Source: Cyclina sinensis (taxonomy: Eukaryota > Mollusca > Bivalvia > Venerida > Veneridae). Taken from it: DNA of 64,000 nucleotides. The stretch's first letter is position 1; each line of letters starts with the position of its first letter. Of the stretch, positions 22,901-34,511 are shown one piece after another. The notes beneath the pieces are model-generated. The model saw only the letters and a list, made by a program, of their open reading frames with translations. It ran no database searches and was not told the origin of the DNA. The translations under genes were made by a program, and so were the position numbers. The stretch is taken from NCBI GenBank assembly GCA_012932295.1, contig JAAONU010000123.1, positions 620,001 to 684,000 of the forward strand, in the 5' to 3' direction.

Positions 22901-25900
22901 TATAAAATTATTTTTTGTTTTTCAGCTCTTAATATTCAGCAAGGCCAGGAAAAGATGGAGTATACCTGTGAACTTTGTATCCTTTCTGAGAGTGTCTTGC
23001 TCACAAATGTAGTTCAAAATATATTTTTTTTAGCCCATACCCTGCTAAATTTATGAAATGGACTTTCCCATCACACCATTTGGATGGACCCATTTTTCAT
23101 TTGTAGGGGTGTCACATGAAAACTCACAGACTGGACAGTAAACCGCTGATCATGGTCATTCTGTGTGGATGTTCAAGCTTTACATGGTCGGATATGTCCT
23201 AAAAGCAAAAACCAAAATGCCTTCAGCAAAGTAAACAGAAAAGTTGCACAAAAAACCTGACTGCTCATAAGTTATAAATATTACTTGTTTTTTTATAGCC
23301 AAACCATTTAATCCTGAACAATGTCCCAAAAGCCATTAAAGTAAGTTAAATAAAATATGCTTTGAAGATTATATTAATTCTGAACAGATTTCTTGTGGTC
23401 TGTGTCCCTCAAGATTGCCTGTCAATACTTCATGTATTCCATCAGTATCTTTAACTATGTGTAGACTCAGCAAACTGGATTGTCTTTCAACCCAATATTG
23501 TTATTGATGCTAAACTAGGCAAGTAGCGGTCCTTATTTATCAATATTTAGAGTATAATCGTTTGTTTCTCTGTTGTCATGTATTATCACTGAGTGAGCAC
23601 CATAAGAATTATTTTCATGAACTTCTAAGTCACAAATGAAAACAACTTCTTTTGGTATTAATGATATAAATATAAGCAAACTTTCACTGATACCATCAAT
23701 TATTGTGTTCCTTACATGCTAAGAAAACAATTTTTGTCTTCTATATTTACATATTCCTTAAAATCACACGTGACTTGTTTTATCAAATGATGTCATGATT
23801 TTAATGATATGAGAAACATTTTGAATACAGCACATTGAACGTGCCATTAGAAAGGAGAATTGCTCAGCCGGGTTCAAGCATGGTAAAACAGTGAACTTTA
23901 TAATTTATATATTCTGATAATTTCACTGTAAATACTCTTTTTGATATGCTTATTGCCAAGGCATCTGAATCCTTCAGGTTTAGTATGAAAAAACAATGAC
24001 TGTAGTCAGAACTGAAACTTACTATAATCTTTGTTGCCAGTGGCATCTGTTTTATTATAAATGAGATATTACACCAGAGATATGTCTGATTTTCTGCTTA
24101 AATTGATGATCAATGTTTCATTTTTTTACAGGATGTTTATGGCATGTTGAACTCAAACTTCAGCCTCTGGTCACCATGATTCCAGATAAAGTATGTTTTT
24201 GTCCACCCTAGCTAGTATGATGATTTGCTTATTTGATATTTATAGCTAATACTATTATGATTGAGACTCAGTGGAAATTGACTAAACACTACTTTTACCT
24301 CTGTTATATTTGGGTTTAGGGCTTGTAAATTAATTTGTTTGTGACAAAACATTTTGTGAGGGACTCGAGAGATCTGATATAAGCATTTCCCAAAATGACA
24401 GTAAATTACCTGTGTTTTGTAATGAAAATAAAAGTTTGGCAGTTTGTTGGATTCAGGTGGTTTATGGGGAAGTAAATTATGCAAAGGATATCACCAGAAG
24501 AAAAGTAGAAAAAAGTTTTTTTTAAATGGTGTGTTTCTTTTGAAGAGGTTTCTGCTGTGTTAGTACAGTTTTATGCAGTTTCTTTTGCTAAACATGACTA
24601 GTTATATCTGAGGAATTAATGGAAACATTTGTTAATTACTGAAAGGATAGGATTATTATTACTCAAGAAATTGTTGCTCCATGAGATAAAGTGAAAGTGC
24701 TGAAGAGTGATGACCCCTGTCATTTTTATTGTTACTAACTGTATAATGACCAGAATCATGATTAAACCATGTCTCTAAAGAAAGATATTGTCAATAATGA
24801 TGTTATTATCAAAAAAATCTTAATAAATCAACAAAACAGCACAGTGTTTCTTTGGTATCAAAAAAATGTTTACTGCTTTTGCAAAATGTTCTTGAATTAA
24901 ACATCTTTTCTTCAGTGTCGTTTAATCAAACTGCTGCTTCAAAGACAGAACAGCAAAGGTGTGATTCTGGATGTGTGTAGACAGATGCTGTTACCAGGGC
25001 AACAGGCCAGACTTCCAGTGATCTCCCGCATTGTAGATATGCTCAATCAGGGCTATAAGACATATTTGGAAGCTGAAATGCTGGCATTGGCAAGTGAACA
25101 TTATAGTATTCAAATTTCCTTCTGTTCGTCTGAACTTTGACAGTCTTCAAGGTCAGTCTCATGAGGTCACTATGTTGCTTTATTATTTGTTAAAAGGGAG
25201 TCCATTTTTTATCCAATTTATCAACCTGAGCCTTAGGGAATGCAAGTGTTGTTTCATAGGGTAGGGCTTTCCTAAGAGCAAAAGTGTGGTTATTTGCACA
25301 CATGATGTAGTGTTATTGAAATTGATATTGGTTTTCAGGGTGATCAAAGTAATCAGTTCTGAATTTACTGCATACTGTATGCCGCACCCCCACATTCTTT
25401 GAGCTTGAGATATCATTGTAGTTTGCAGAAGTATTCTGCTAGTCTACTATCCTGAAAGTTGCAAAAGTTTTACTTAGGAATCTACTGATAATAAGTTGGT
25501 GATTTGCATAAGAATGTGTCTTTTTGTATTGTATGAGAAACTGTTGCCTTTGTTTGTTTAATTCATCACCTTTATTCATGTTTTTCATTTCCTCTATACA
25601 TTTAGGCCAGTGACTCAGCTGCGCAGCAAGATGTTCATAGAAGTGTGATTGTAGACCAGTCTGACATGTATACCAATGTTTTCTCTGTGTTTGAAGACAA
25701 TGCTGTATGTAAAATTTCCGAATTTCCCTTTTTTTTGAGAAAAGAGATAATGTCTATTGTTGTCAAATCTAAAAGGCTATGCTGTCATTTTTTTAAGTTT
25801 GATAAATCTTCATATCAACCTCACAAAAAGGCAATAATATATTATTGTGTCTTTTTATTTTAATAAAGCTACAATAGAATAGTTAACCACTAACATGTAA

Positions 25901-28900
25901 GTATGAAGGCTTGCAGACATTTTGGTTTGCTTACCTTCACTGCATGCTACATGTAGTATGAAGTCTGAGAAAAATAAGACAGTATCCTTAAATTCACTAC
26001 ACTATCAGTTTACTTCAAACTTACATGTACATGTATGTCAGTTGTTTATACAACCCTTTATTTGTGGCAATTTTAGGCCTATATAGGTCCTATTACCTAA
26101 GTGGAAAAGTTTTTTTTTTCTCCATTTTTTGTGGCTTGAATTCAGTCAGGGAAAACAGTACTATTTTTGGTGACCCATAATCAATTTTTTATATAGTAGC
26201 CAATGACTAACCAGCATTTACATAATGACAAATTTCTTCTTTCCCAACAACCGATATATAAGATAACCCTTCAAATCTGGAAAATACAATAGAGGCCTTT
26301 TGTAGAATGGATTTTTGTAAAACCCACATTTGATAAAAATAGAATTTTCCCAGCTGACTGGATGTGAAGAACACACTATCATACCCCAGTCAAAACCATG
26401 TCAAAAGGGCTGGTACAAGAATGATAAAAGTGCATCCTCGTTCTGGTATAGATAGATACATGTGTGACTATCTTTAACTATTTCATCACAGTGATATAAT
26501 TGTGTGTTTCAGGAGATACCCTATAAGTTCAAGGTTGCAGTGCTTATTGAATACATACGGTCATTAAGTCAAAGAGATATACCAGTACAGGTACGATGGA
26601 CTAAGAATTGTAAAACATTGTTTAAAGTTATTGGTAAGAGAATGCAGAATTAGATATACAGTCTTTTTCAGCACAATGCTACTTTGTTAATTTAAATTGA
26701 TTTATTGGGGATTGGTAGCCAATGCCAAATGGAACAAACAAAGTTTACATAAATTGAATTAAATTCTGTATAACTGTTAGCTATAAATATTTCATGTCAC
26801 TTCAGTGAAACTTATTTTTTTTTTTTTTTTTGTTAACTTTCTAATATCTCTAATAGTATTCATTCATTCTATTCAGTAGGTTTATAGGTGTTTTTTTGCT
26901 ATCTTAAGACTTAGTGATTTGAATCAGGCCTATCTGAAGATATTTCATCGTAAATTATATACAGCATTCAGTGATTTGACTGCAATAAATTTTATTGATT
27001 TTGTTCTAAACCAGTCAATGGTCATTTAATTTGAGAAATTTTGATGGTTTAATTACTTGCTGGTATCTGTAGAAATTAACATTGCCAATTTTCTTTTGTT
27101 TTCACAGCACTATTTGTATGAGTTGGTCATTAATATTTTGGTCCACAACAACTGTTTCTACCAGTTACATCAGTTTTTACAGTACCATGTGCTCAGTGAC
27201 TCTAAACCTCTTGTAAGTATACATTGTAAGTGAAACACAAACCTACATGTGAAATGGTTTTATTCTTCCTGTGAAACTGTTTGGCATGTATGGAATAAGC
27301 TGCCTCTGTGTTAGTAGTCAAGATGATTGCTTGGTTTTTATATCATTGTTATCAGTCATTCTTGAGCCACCTCTGTGGTTAATTGATCAAGTTATATATT
27401 GTAATCAGGCCTACTGCCTAATGGACTCTTCCTGTGAAAACACTGAGAAAGGGGTAATTTCCAATAGATGTGCCAATGTCTAATTCCATGCTCTTGTAAT
27501 GAAGGTATGCTAAGATCACATTACCATTTAATGACATACATGTATATTCCATAGTTTTAATTTGACTAGATATATCATGAAGAATTTATATATTGTTAAC
27601 CTAAATTTATTCATCTTCCAAAGTCATAATGTTCATTTATGAAAGTGTATTGAAATACATGATGTTCATACATAACAGTGTGTTGAAATAGGTGATGTTC
27701 ATACATAACAGTGTGTTGAAATAGGTGATGTTCAAGCATAACAGTGTGTTGAAATACATGATATTCATACATAACAGTGTGTTGAAATACATGATATTCA
27801 TACACAACAGTGTGTTGAAATACATGATATTCATACATAACAGTGTGTTGAAATACATGATATTCATACACAACAGTGTTTTGAAATACACAATGTACAT
27901 ACATAACAAGATATAAAATGTTAAAGTTATCTAAAAGGAACTTTTTGAAATTATTTTTTTTTCGTTGCAGGCTTGTTTAATGTTGTCATTAGAGAGTGTT
28001 TACCCACCGGCACATCAACTTGCTCTTGATATGCTTACGGTAAGACAATAATGTTCAAACAATAATAAGAGAGGTAAAATATACATGCTCTCTAGACTTG
28101 CTGGCTTTTCAGAATGCCAGTAAGGGAGATTTACTGGTGACCTGGAACTGAGTTTGAATAGAATGTTTGCATCCCTATGCACAGATGTCAACAGCATTTT
28201 TAGGCCTTAGTTTTAATAAGTAGAATATTAAAGTTAGCAGTGTTGAGAAAACTGTAGAGAATGAGCAAAATTTAAAAGAACCTTTGTGCATGTATAAGGA
28301 AGGAATTGAATAAAACATCTTTCAGTGTATTACCTTTAAGTTGACTTTTATATATTATCCCTGCTCAAATTAAAAGTACCCACTTCCAGTGCTGCTACAT
28401 GCTATGAAGTGTTTGTATTGATAAAGAGTTGGTAATTTTAATCTATGACTAGAAAATAACTTTCAATGTTAAAATAAATTGGCTAGCAATACAGAACTGA
28501 AAAAAACTGTGCTAAATATACGATTCTTTCTACAGTAGAAACTTGATAGAATAAACACAACAGAACATAATAACTGATTAACTAAGAATACGTTGGTTGG
28601 AAGTTTTGGTACTCTTTGCTAAAATCGAAAAGATGCTATAAAAGAGATTTTGCTATTCTACAAAATTGCAGGATTTTTGCCGACCTGAAAAAAAAATCAT
28701 GTTTCCAGTTTATCTGTTAAACCTTATAATTTGATCTATGTTTTAAGATTACGTAACTTTGAATTGAATGTTACATTTTTAGAGACTTGCTACTGCCAAT
28801 GAAGAAATCATAGAAGTTCTTTTGTCAAAGCAGCAGTTACTTCCAGCTGTCAGGTTTGAATAACTTTTTAGATCTTTATTCAGACTTCTACAGATTTGCT

Positions 28901-30912
28901 ACATGTTAATTTCAGATGGTTTAATAATGTCAGATTATATATAACATGGCTATATAAGCAATACCTATGCCTGAATAGCCATTGGCTACAAAATACCTCT
29001 GAAACTATTTGAAAATTGACATATTTCTAAAATTTCTTGCAAAAATGTTTGTTTTGAAAATGACATGTGTTTTGATTGAATTCAACATTTTGACACTAAA
29101 TTTTCTTCAGGCCAAACTAGACATGGGTAAATTGTCTTACTTTTTTTCGAAATCTGTAAAAAAAAATAAGTTGTATGATTTTGAAGAACTGAACAAGAAA
29201 CACGGTATAGCCAGTTTTGTTGAGCTTAATAAATTAAGATTTTAAATACAAACATAATCAATTAAAAGAGACTTGATTTATTTCAAGTTTTTGTTCAGTA
29301 TATAATAATCTGAAAATGAATATATTTCTTAGGTTCATTTTCTTACCTGTACATTTTACTTCAGATTCATAAGGAAGGCTGGTATCACAGACACAGTCTC
29401 GTCCCGGAAGTTCCTTGAGGCTGCAATGAACACTAACGATAGCCAGTTATTTTACACAGTCTTCAAATTCTTTCAGCAGCGAAACATTCGAATGAGAGGA
29501 AGTCCAGTTTTTCAGCCAGGTACTTTCAGTCAAGAAAAGTTAGCTCTTACTTAAAATGTGAAGAATTTTAATTCTTTTTAAGTTGGCTTTGCTCAAACTA
29601 TAAATCACCCTTAAGCAGTCAGAATACGAGGCAGGCAGTTTATTTAACAACATGTATCTCTACCAATCAGAATTTATCTAAATATGTTATAGAAATGTAA
29701 CCTGTATGTCAATGTGTTTGAATTTAACATCGAATACTCTTTAAGCTGGCCAAGTCTATTCAATGATTGCTTGTAGCTCTCAATTAACTTATGCTTTATA
29801 TTCCTCCTCAAAATTTGCACAATCTTTACAGTGAATAACTACAATAATTTCCTCCTCAAAATTTGCACAATCTTTACAGTGAATAACTAAAATAATTTTA
29901 TTAGAAATAGGCAATTTTCTCTTCACAACCAGGCTGTTTTTAAAGTGTTAAGTATATGAGCTGTATTGGTTGGTAGAATCAGTTGATCCAAATGTTTTCA
30001 CATGTTTTTTGTGCGTTTTTATGTTAAATATGTGTTATTCTCATAGAACCTTGAAAGTAGTACTAGTATTAGGTTACAGGTTTTATAAACTTGATAGTGT
30101 TGAAATAGTGCAGGTTGATGTCAATCTTCTCTAAGGATTTTGGTTGGTAAGAGAAAAACTCGGAAATGAGAGTATGATCATTTGATCACAGATACACTTA
30201 TGAGGTTGTTTGTGACAGAATACTTTGTTTTGAAAACAATATCAAGTTTTGATTTGAAGAAAAAATGTGTTTTTACGTTATTTTAGATTTTTCATATTTT
30301 AAGGTACCAGCAATTGAAATAAAGCTCACTGACCTGCTTGCATGAGCAGATAAGATTACTGACCTGATTTAAGGTCATTGGTTTCAGCTCAGCTACCGAC
30401 TATGACCACTAATGTGAGAAAGTTGGTAGTTTTTTACCTAGGACGAGGGTCAATTATTTGAAAGTCTTTCCTAGGAAGGATGTTATGGCAAGCTAGAAGC
30501 CTGAAAGCCTTTGACTGTTAGATGATATGAACCCTTAACCTGCTGGAACCGAAAGTGATTAGCCTTTGCCACCAGCATAGAGCCAGGCCAGCCTGCACTT
30601 CCGTGCAGTCTGACCAGGCTCTTTACTGTTGGTAGCTCCATTTTTTGTATTTTGATATTGAAATCCCTTAAACTTTAAATGGACTGTTCCAAATTCAAAG
30701 CTGGGCAAATCCATTACAAAAATTCAGCAGGTTCAGGGTTAATCTCATGATATGCAACTAAACAAGAATAAAGCCTTTGAATTTTTTTTTTTCGTTTAGA
30801 ATCATGAGGACATCTTTTTCTATCTTCAGGAGAGCACTGTGAACAATATGTGAAGCACTTTGAGGCTCTGTTTGGAACGGATGCTCTGATGCCACTTACA
30901 AGCTCAACATAG
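10933..30912 (+). CDS. RMC1: RMC1 orthologue (regulator of MON1-CCZ1), 22 coding exons, 659 aa
   Basis: RMC1 (C18orf8/Mic1) is a subunit of the metazoan MON1-CCZ1 guanine-exchange complex, which activates Rab7 on late endosomes and lysosomes and supports autophagy. I traced coding exons by splice sites, phase and recalled resemblance to the vertebrate protein: 10933-11040, 13236-13312, 14419-14503, 15796-15858, 17498-17584, 17977-18048, 18471-18545, 19127-19230, 19729-19821, 21415-21520, 21913-22024, 22926-22976, 23465-23518, 24132-24190, 24916-25089, 25606-25704, 26513-26590, 27108-27212, 27971-28039, 28783-28853, 29365-29519, 30830-30912. They sum to 1980 nt with no stop. Landmarks are GVVVKGP, TGAEVVLYQIP, VVDSLVVVHHQ, VDQSDMYT, HQFLQYHVLSDSKPL and LMLSLESVYPPAHQL. 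The N-terminal half should be a beta-propeller-like region and the C-terminal third the Mic1 domain. There is an in-frame TAA 12 bases before the ATG, so translation starts at 10933 unless a 5' exon splices in. Exon 7 (18471-18545) has the least certain acceptor. No signal peptide is visible. Confidence 0.95.
11335..12480. repeat. large inverted repeat in RMC1 intron 1
   Basis: Left arm about 11335-11800 and right arm about 11989-12480 are reverse complements over ~465-490 bases with scattered differences, separated by a ~190-base spacer. Matching landmarks are ACTTGAGGTTGTGACCTCGC against GCGAGGTCACAACTTCAAGT, and CTCGCCGCCACATATTCTTTC against GAAAGAATATGTGGCGGCGAG. It may be a fold-back transposon or two head-to-head copies. 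Transcribed in RMC1 pre-mRNA, it would form a long hairpin. Confidence 0.9.
12484..13037. mobile_element. MITE-like element with ACCAACGCTCGGCGTAAA ends
   Basis: The left end ACCAACGCTCGGCGTAAAT (12484) and right end TTTACGCCGAGCATTGGT (ends 13037) are terminal inverted repeats with one mismatch. The same motif occurs inside at 12821-12836 and, slightly changed, at 11312-11323 before the inverted repeat. All lie in RMC1 intron 1. The internal open frame 12578-12931 has no recognisable domain. Confidence 0.6.
13510..14235. repeat. ~150-bp diverged tandem repeat in RMC1 intron 2
   Basis: GTCCGCTCCATAACTTT recurs at about 13517, 13676 and 13829, then weakly at 13970 and 14100. Each is followed by ACAAGTGATCACCATTATGAG and AAGGTCAAGGTCACACTT. 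This is a dispersed molluscan-style repeat; it ends about 180 bases before exon 3. Confidence 0.85.
15028..15640. repeat. repeat element with three 157-bp tandem units in RMC1 intron 3
   Basis: Begins with a palindrome (TCTCCCCCC..GGGGGAGA), then GGGGGAGACATATTGTTTTT, a GTCC/GTCT run (15073-15112), and three nearly identical 157-bp units (identical frames start at 15162, 15319, 15476). It ends with a second GGGGGAGACATATG (about 15625). No protein is implied. Confidence 0.9.
16560..17485 (+). mobile_element. 3' end of a LINE inside RMC1 intron 4
   Basis: The C-terminal coding region of a LINE: ALYCKYKESFSCEDYL (about 16695), then a zinc-knuckle-like segment C-x3-H-x4-E-C-H-F-x2-H-C-P (about 17060-17110), then CKYLK. 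The 3' terminus is the typical AATAAACTTTGAATTGAAATTG tail (ending about 17485). It ends only about 12 bases before the exon 5 acceptor. Many stops; dead. Confidence 0.75.
16873..17105 (+). repeat. 59-bp tandem repeat, about 4 copies
   Basis: A unit beginning AGTTTTGTAGACAACATG and ending TTACATTAAAATGT, repeated with phrase starts about 59 bases apart (16921, 16980, 17039). It is a tandem amplification of the zinc-knuckle coding part of the LINE remnant. Confidence 0.9.
18240..18460 (+). pseudogene. unrecognised ORF fragment in RMC1 intron 6
   Basis: An ATG-started frame (MNTLVKACEKLKAHKSLPAG...) of about 70 codons with ordinary protein-like composition that runs in frame almost into exon 7. 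RMC1 has no such insertion at this point, and splicing exon 6 directly to 18471 gives family-like spacing after the conserved Trp. It is more likely a fragment of a transposon protein than an RMC1 exon. An in-frame retained-intron isoform cannot be excluded. Confidence 0.35.
20640..21020. repeat. diverged ~120-bp repeats in RMC1 intron 9
   Basis: GGATGATCCC-TTTTGATT, GGTCAAA and ATGGTCAAGGTCACAGTG phrases recur at about 20695, 20830 and 20965. Related in style to the arrays in introns 2 and 3. Confidence 0.6.
23519..24131 (+). other. RMC1 intron 13, GC-AG type
   Basis: The only junction that keeps the frame and the conserved QPN...LGCLWHVELKLQP run joins ...CTAG at 23518 to GATG at 24132. 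That makes the donor AG|GCAAGT, the classic strong GC donor, and the acceptor TTTTTTTACAG. No GT donor near the exon end preserves frame. Confidence 0.85.
25090..25605 (+). other. RMC1 intron 15, GC-AG type
   Basis: Reading through exon 15 meets an in-frame TGA at about 25137. Joining ...GCATTG (25089) to GCCAGTGAC (25606) at phase 0 restores the frame and the family's AE...DQSDMYT region. The donor is TTG|GCAAGT. The nearby GT (AAGTGAAC) gives a stop in the next exon. Confidence 0.8.
27630..27905. repeat. 33-bp minisatellite in RMC1 intron 18
   Basis: Roughly eight copies of a 33-base unit (TGTTGAAATACATGATATTC plus ATACATAACAG). Period 33 leaves open frames on both strands with 11-residue repeats; these are not genes. 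It ends 65 bases before exon 19. Confidence 0.95.
29803..29898. repeat. 48-bp tandem duplication in RMC1 intron 21
   Basis: Two nearly perfect copies of TTCCTCCTCAAAATTTGCAC plus ATCTTTACAGTGAATAACTA, side by side. Confidence 0.9.
30530..30742. mobile_element. MITE in RMC1 intron 21
   Basis: The ends ACCCTTAACCTGCTGGAACC and TTCAGCAGGTTCAGGGTTAA are inverted repeats. The centre carries the palindromic GAGCCAGGCCAGCCTGCAC / GTGCAGTCTGACCAGGCTC. This is a non-coding dispersed element of a type common in bivalve genomes. Confidence 0.7.
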
Positions 30913-31019
30913 CATTATAGAAAGGGTACTTAACAGAAGTCATTCAACTCATTCTTTGTTACAACAGTAAAAGCGTTCATGGCAGGAAGTGCTTAACTCT
31001 TGTTGTGACAGTGTGATAT

Positions 31020-31025
31020 AATAAA
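31020..31025 (+). promoter_or_regulatory. candidate poly(A) signal of RMC1
   Basis: An AATAAA lies about 108 bases past the RMC1 stop codon. It is the first canonical signal in the 3' flank. Further A/T-rich candidates follow up to about 31780, so a longer 3' UTR is possible. Confidence 0.4.
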
Positions 31026-32481
31026 GGAACAATACAAACGTATTTCACATTCAGAGCTGCAAGTTGACAGTATCTATTGAATATTAATATAGACTGTTTG
31101 GATAATATCTGAAGTTAAGCATTAGGCTCATTCATATCTAGTATTTTGCTAAAATATGGAAATATTTTATATGGAAAATCTTATATATTATACATAAATA
31201 GTAACAAAAAATAGAAAAAAATGGTGACATTATTTTCGGACAAAAGGTACAAAAAATGTAGAAATGAATTTAATTTACCAGTTGAAATAGTTGAAAATGG
31301 TTGCGATCTAGTGTTTTGCTGTCTTGTTTGTATCTGACAGGATAGATTCTGCAGTGGATATTGTCATGTTGGAGACTTCATAATTTGTTACTTAGAAGCT
31401 CATTTATTTTGTTGGTGTTTTTGCAACAAAATTTTGAATGAAGTCAGAAATCTTTTTTTTTTTCAAGCAGCGAGATGAAATGTTTTGAATCAACACATTA
31501 CAAATTGTTAGGGTCCATTATTATGTAAGCTCTATGTTTATAAAGAATTGAAGGTCACTTTTACTGAGTTTATACTTGTATAACCGATGTTCTTACTGGG
31601 AATTTTGAGCAAGAGCAAGAGCCAATTGTGTGACAGCGCAATAAGGAGGAAATTTGATAACAATGTCTGTGTTATATAAGTGTGATCTTTGTTATTCTTT
31701 GTCATCACAGGGACAGTTGTTGAGTTTTGATTATGACATGGGTTGTGCAATGTGTATTATAGTTTTATTATGATTAAACTATATGATAAGCCTTTTTTGG
31801 TTTTGTAAATTCTATTAAAAATATTAATTAGAATGATGCTTGATTGACTGACTCTGTTGTTATAGATAAAATACAATTGTAAATGTCATGGGCAATGTTG
31901 ATTTAGCTTGTATTAATCAAAGCAGGATCCGTAAGAATTACGTCTTGCGACACCATCCTTCTTACCAAAACCAGAAAGCATATGGCTTAGCACTTGAAAG
32001 TTCTCTTTGAAGCATTGTCCAGTGGGGCTTCTGGGATCATTATTGTCTCTGTTTAGAAAGTCACATGTTATACTAAAGTGAGAAATACCTTCAAGATCAT
32101 ATAGAACAAAATTTATGATATTTCGTACGTAATATGAAGTTGACTAACGGACCTTTATCATAATCACAAATGATATCTCTGGTGCCATTTCACCTGTTTT
32201 ACATTGATATACAAAAGAAAACCGTAAAATCCATTTGCCTAAAAGCTGTACCCAGAGCTCTATACCTCGAAGGATTGTCTAGTGAACTTCTACCAAGAAA
32301 GTTCAAATTATTTTCTTTGTGTTATTTTTGGCTTTGTCTAGTGTGTCAGTTAAGTTCCACATTAGCTTTATATTTGGGAAGTCTTCTGAAGCCCTTTCGT
32401 CAGAGACAAGATATAAAATTCTAAAACCGAGTATTAATATATATGTAGACATCTTCTAAGACTATTCTAATGAATCTTGGG

Positions 32482-32566
32482 TCATAATCTGAACAGTCCC
32501 ACCTTGGTGTAGACATCATCAACGCTCAATTCGGCGACACTGCCATCGTTCTTTTTCAAGATAAGT
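32482..32566 (-). CDS. possible terminal exon, unrecognised
   Basis: After an acceptor-like GTCACTTGCAG, 28 codons read LILKKNDGSVAELSVDDV and on to a stop. Composition is strongly protein-like for this AT-rich region. No partner exon was found upstream on the minus strand, so this is a candidate only. Confidence 0.25.
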
Positions 32567-34511
32567 CTGCAAGTGACCGATATAGGAGATTAAGTGAGAC
32601 GTGCATAATATGAACGTTTCGCTGACTCATGTTACTTGAAAGCCGGTGGAGTAACTGTTCGGTGTCCTTGAGATACTGGATACCACTAGTGAATTTTAAT
32701 GGTAATCCCATAGAATGTCGTCACGTTGACGTGATGTAACAGCTAGTAAGTCATTCCGTTTCTTCAACCTTTGCAGACATGCACAGATTTTAGCAAAATA
32801 ATGCGCGCTCACAAATTGCCAGTGCATGGATGAAAGTACACGAAACTTAAAATCGTGAAACTGCAATATTTTGAACAAAAACCTACACTGTCTCTCTATT
32901 GTATCATATAGGCCAAAGATCATCTAAAATCCTGAATTCATGATTATTCCTGAAAACTTTCACCCATACCAGTGTTACCTGAGATTATAATAACGTAATA
33001 AATCAGTATGTTGTGGGCGTCCAACTGAACATTTGAGGATTTAAATGGGACGCCATGGCGGCTACTGAAGAAGTAGCCTAAACAAACGTCAACAGCCGAC
33101 CCAGGCACGAGCTGACGAGTGGGTAACTATTCCCTAGTGTCTCGCTGTAATTGGTGCGAACGATGATACACAGTATTTAGTTTGTGACGTTTTCTTCCGT
33201 GATAATTTAATTTAGATTGAAGACCGCAAAAGGAATTCCACAGAGGCGTAGTCAATACATAAAGACTCTTACAGCTGTTAAAAATAGATAAATAACATTA
33301 CACAATGGAAAAACTGTTTCTATTCTGAATATTTGTCCTAATTTGTAAACAATTATTCTGTCTTTGCGGATCAAGATATTCTGTCTTTCTCCCATCCTGG
33401 TCACTGTTACAGGTCATTGAACTAAAACTAGTTAATTTATAGAGCAGTTCTTAACACAGAAAGGTCATACACCTAGTGGTCAAGTAAAAAAAGGGACTTG
33501 CCACCTACTTCTTTAGTTCCACTGCTGCAGTCAATGAAGGTTGACCTAAATATTGGTATTTCATTACTCTTATCACTTTTCTGAAATATGACTGAATTCA
33601 TGTCATCGACACTATGGCTATTGACAACGCGCCTAATTGCGTTTATAGTGTTTAATTCAGCAAAGAAAGACTAAATGAAATCCTACAAAAGAAGTTCTTC
33701 AGCAAGGTCAGGACACAGAACCGGCAAATCATGAAATGATCGTCCATAGAAAGATTTTATTTTGTGTTAACTACAATTCAATGAATTGTTAAAATGTACA
33801 GCTGATCATTCCGTGTTCATTTGTTTTGAAATAATCTTTTACGCGTGTACTGTCTTATTTTCTGAAGAATTTATATGTTTAAATCTTTTGTTACACAGTT
33901 TTAGGTACTAAACTACGATATAAGTGATTTTAAACTATAAGTAACTGCTTACAATGAAATAGTCAGATAATATACTAGTGGTTTTGTACGGCTACAAGTT
34001 TACCTTCAGACGACACGTTATTTTCAAAACTTCTGCGACGAAAATTTAGTGACATGTTCAAATAAACTTATCTTCTTTTCTTGTAAGAATAAAATAACTT
34101 GTTCGAATATGATCGAATAAACTGTACTCGTGCTCCCTTAAAAGGATGTTTCGTTTGTGGTTCCGTGAAGATATCACAAGGTGCTGCATTATGAAATACA
34201 GGAAATATTTGTTTTAATTTAATTGTTTATTTTGTTATAAGCTAATTTACCCGCTATAATAATGTCTTTGATGTCAAGCCATTCTTGTTCTCTGATTGAT
34301 CTGGGGGAAGAAAACAGTATCTGGAATAGATAGTCGACTAAGAGAGTTATTTCTAATAATTTTATTCTTAAATCCCTACATTTAGGCAGTAGAAATGATA
34401 ACAAAATAATTTCTATTGAAATGTTTACAAGCCAAAAAGGAATAATTTAATGAAAGAAGCAAGTCCGTTGTAAAAACAGGTTTCATTTGATATGTGCACA
34501 TTTTGCCATGA

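Larger units (their letters stand above)
30913..34511. other. RMC1 3' flank and intergenic DNA
   Basis: The first ~900 bases likely hold the RMC1 3' UTR. Apart from the possible exon at 32482-32566, the stretch has only short, unrecognised frames. 33055 has a CCATGGCGGC context with an ATG but only seven codons before a stop. Confidence 0.4.

Noticed and set aside
27611..27916. Three overlapping 63-97-codon frames
   Set aside because: All lie in the 33-bp tandem repeat inside RMC1 intron 18.
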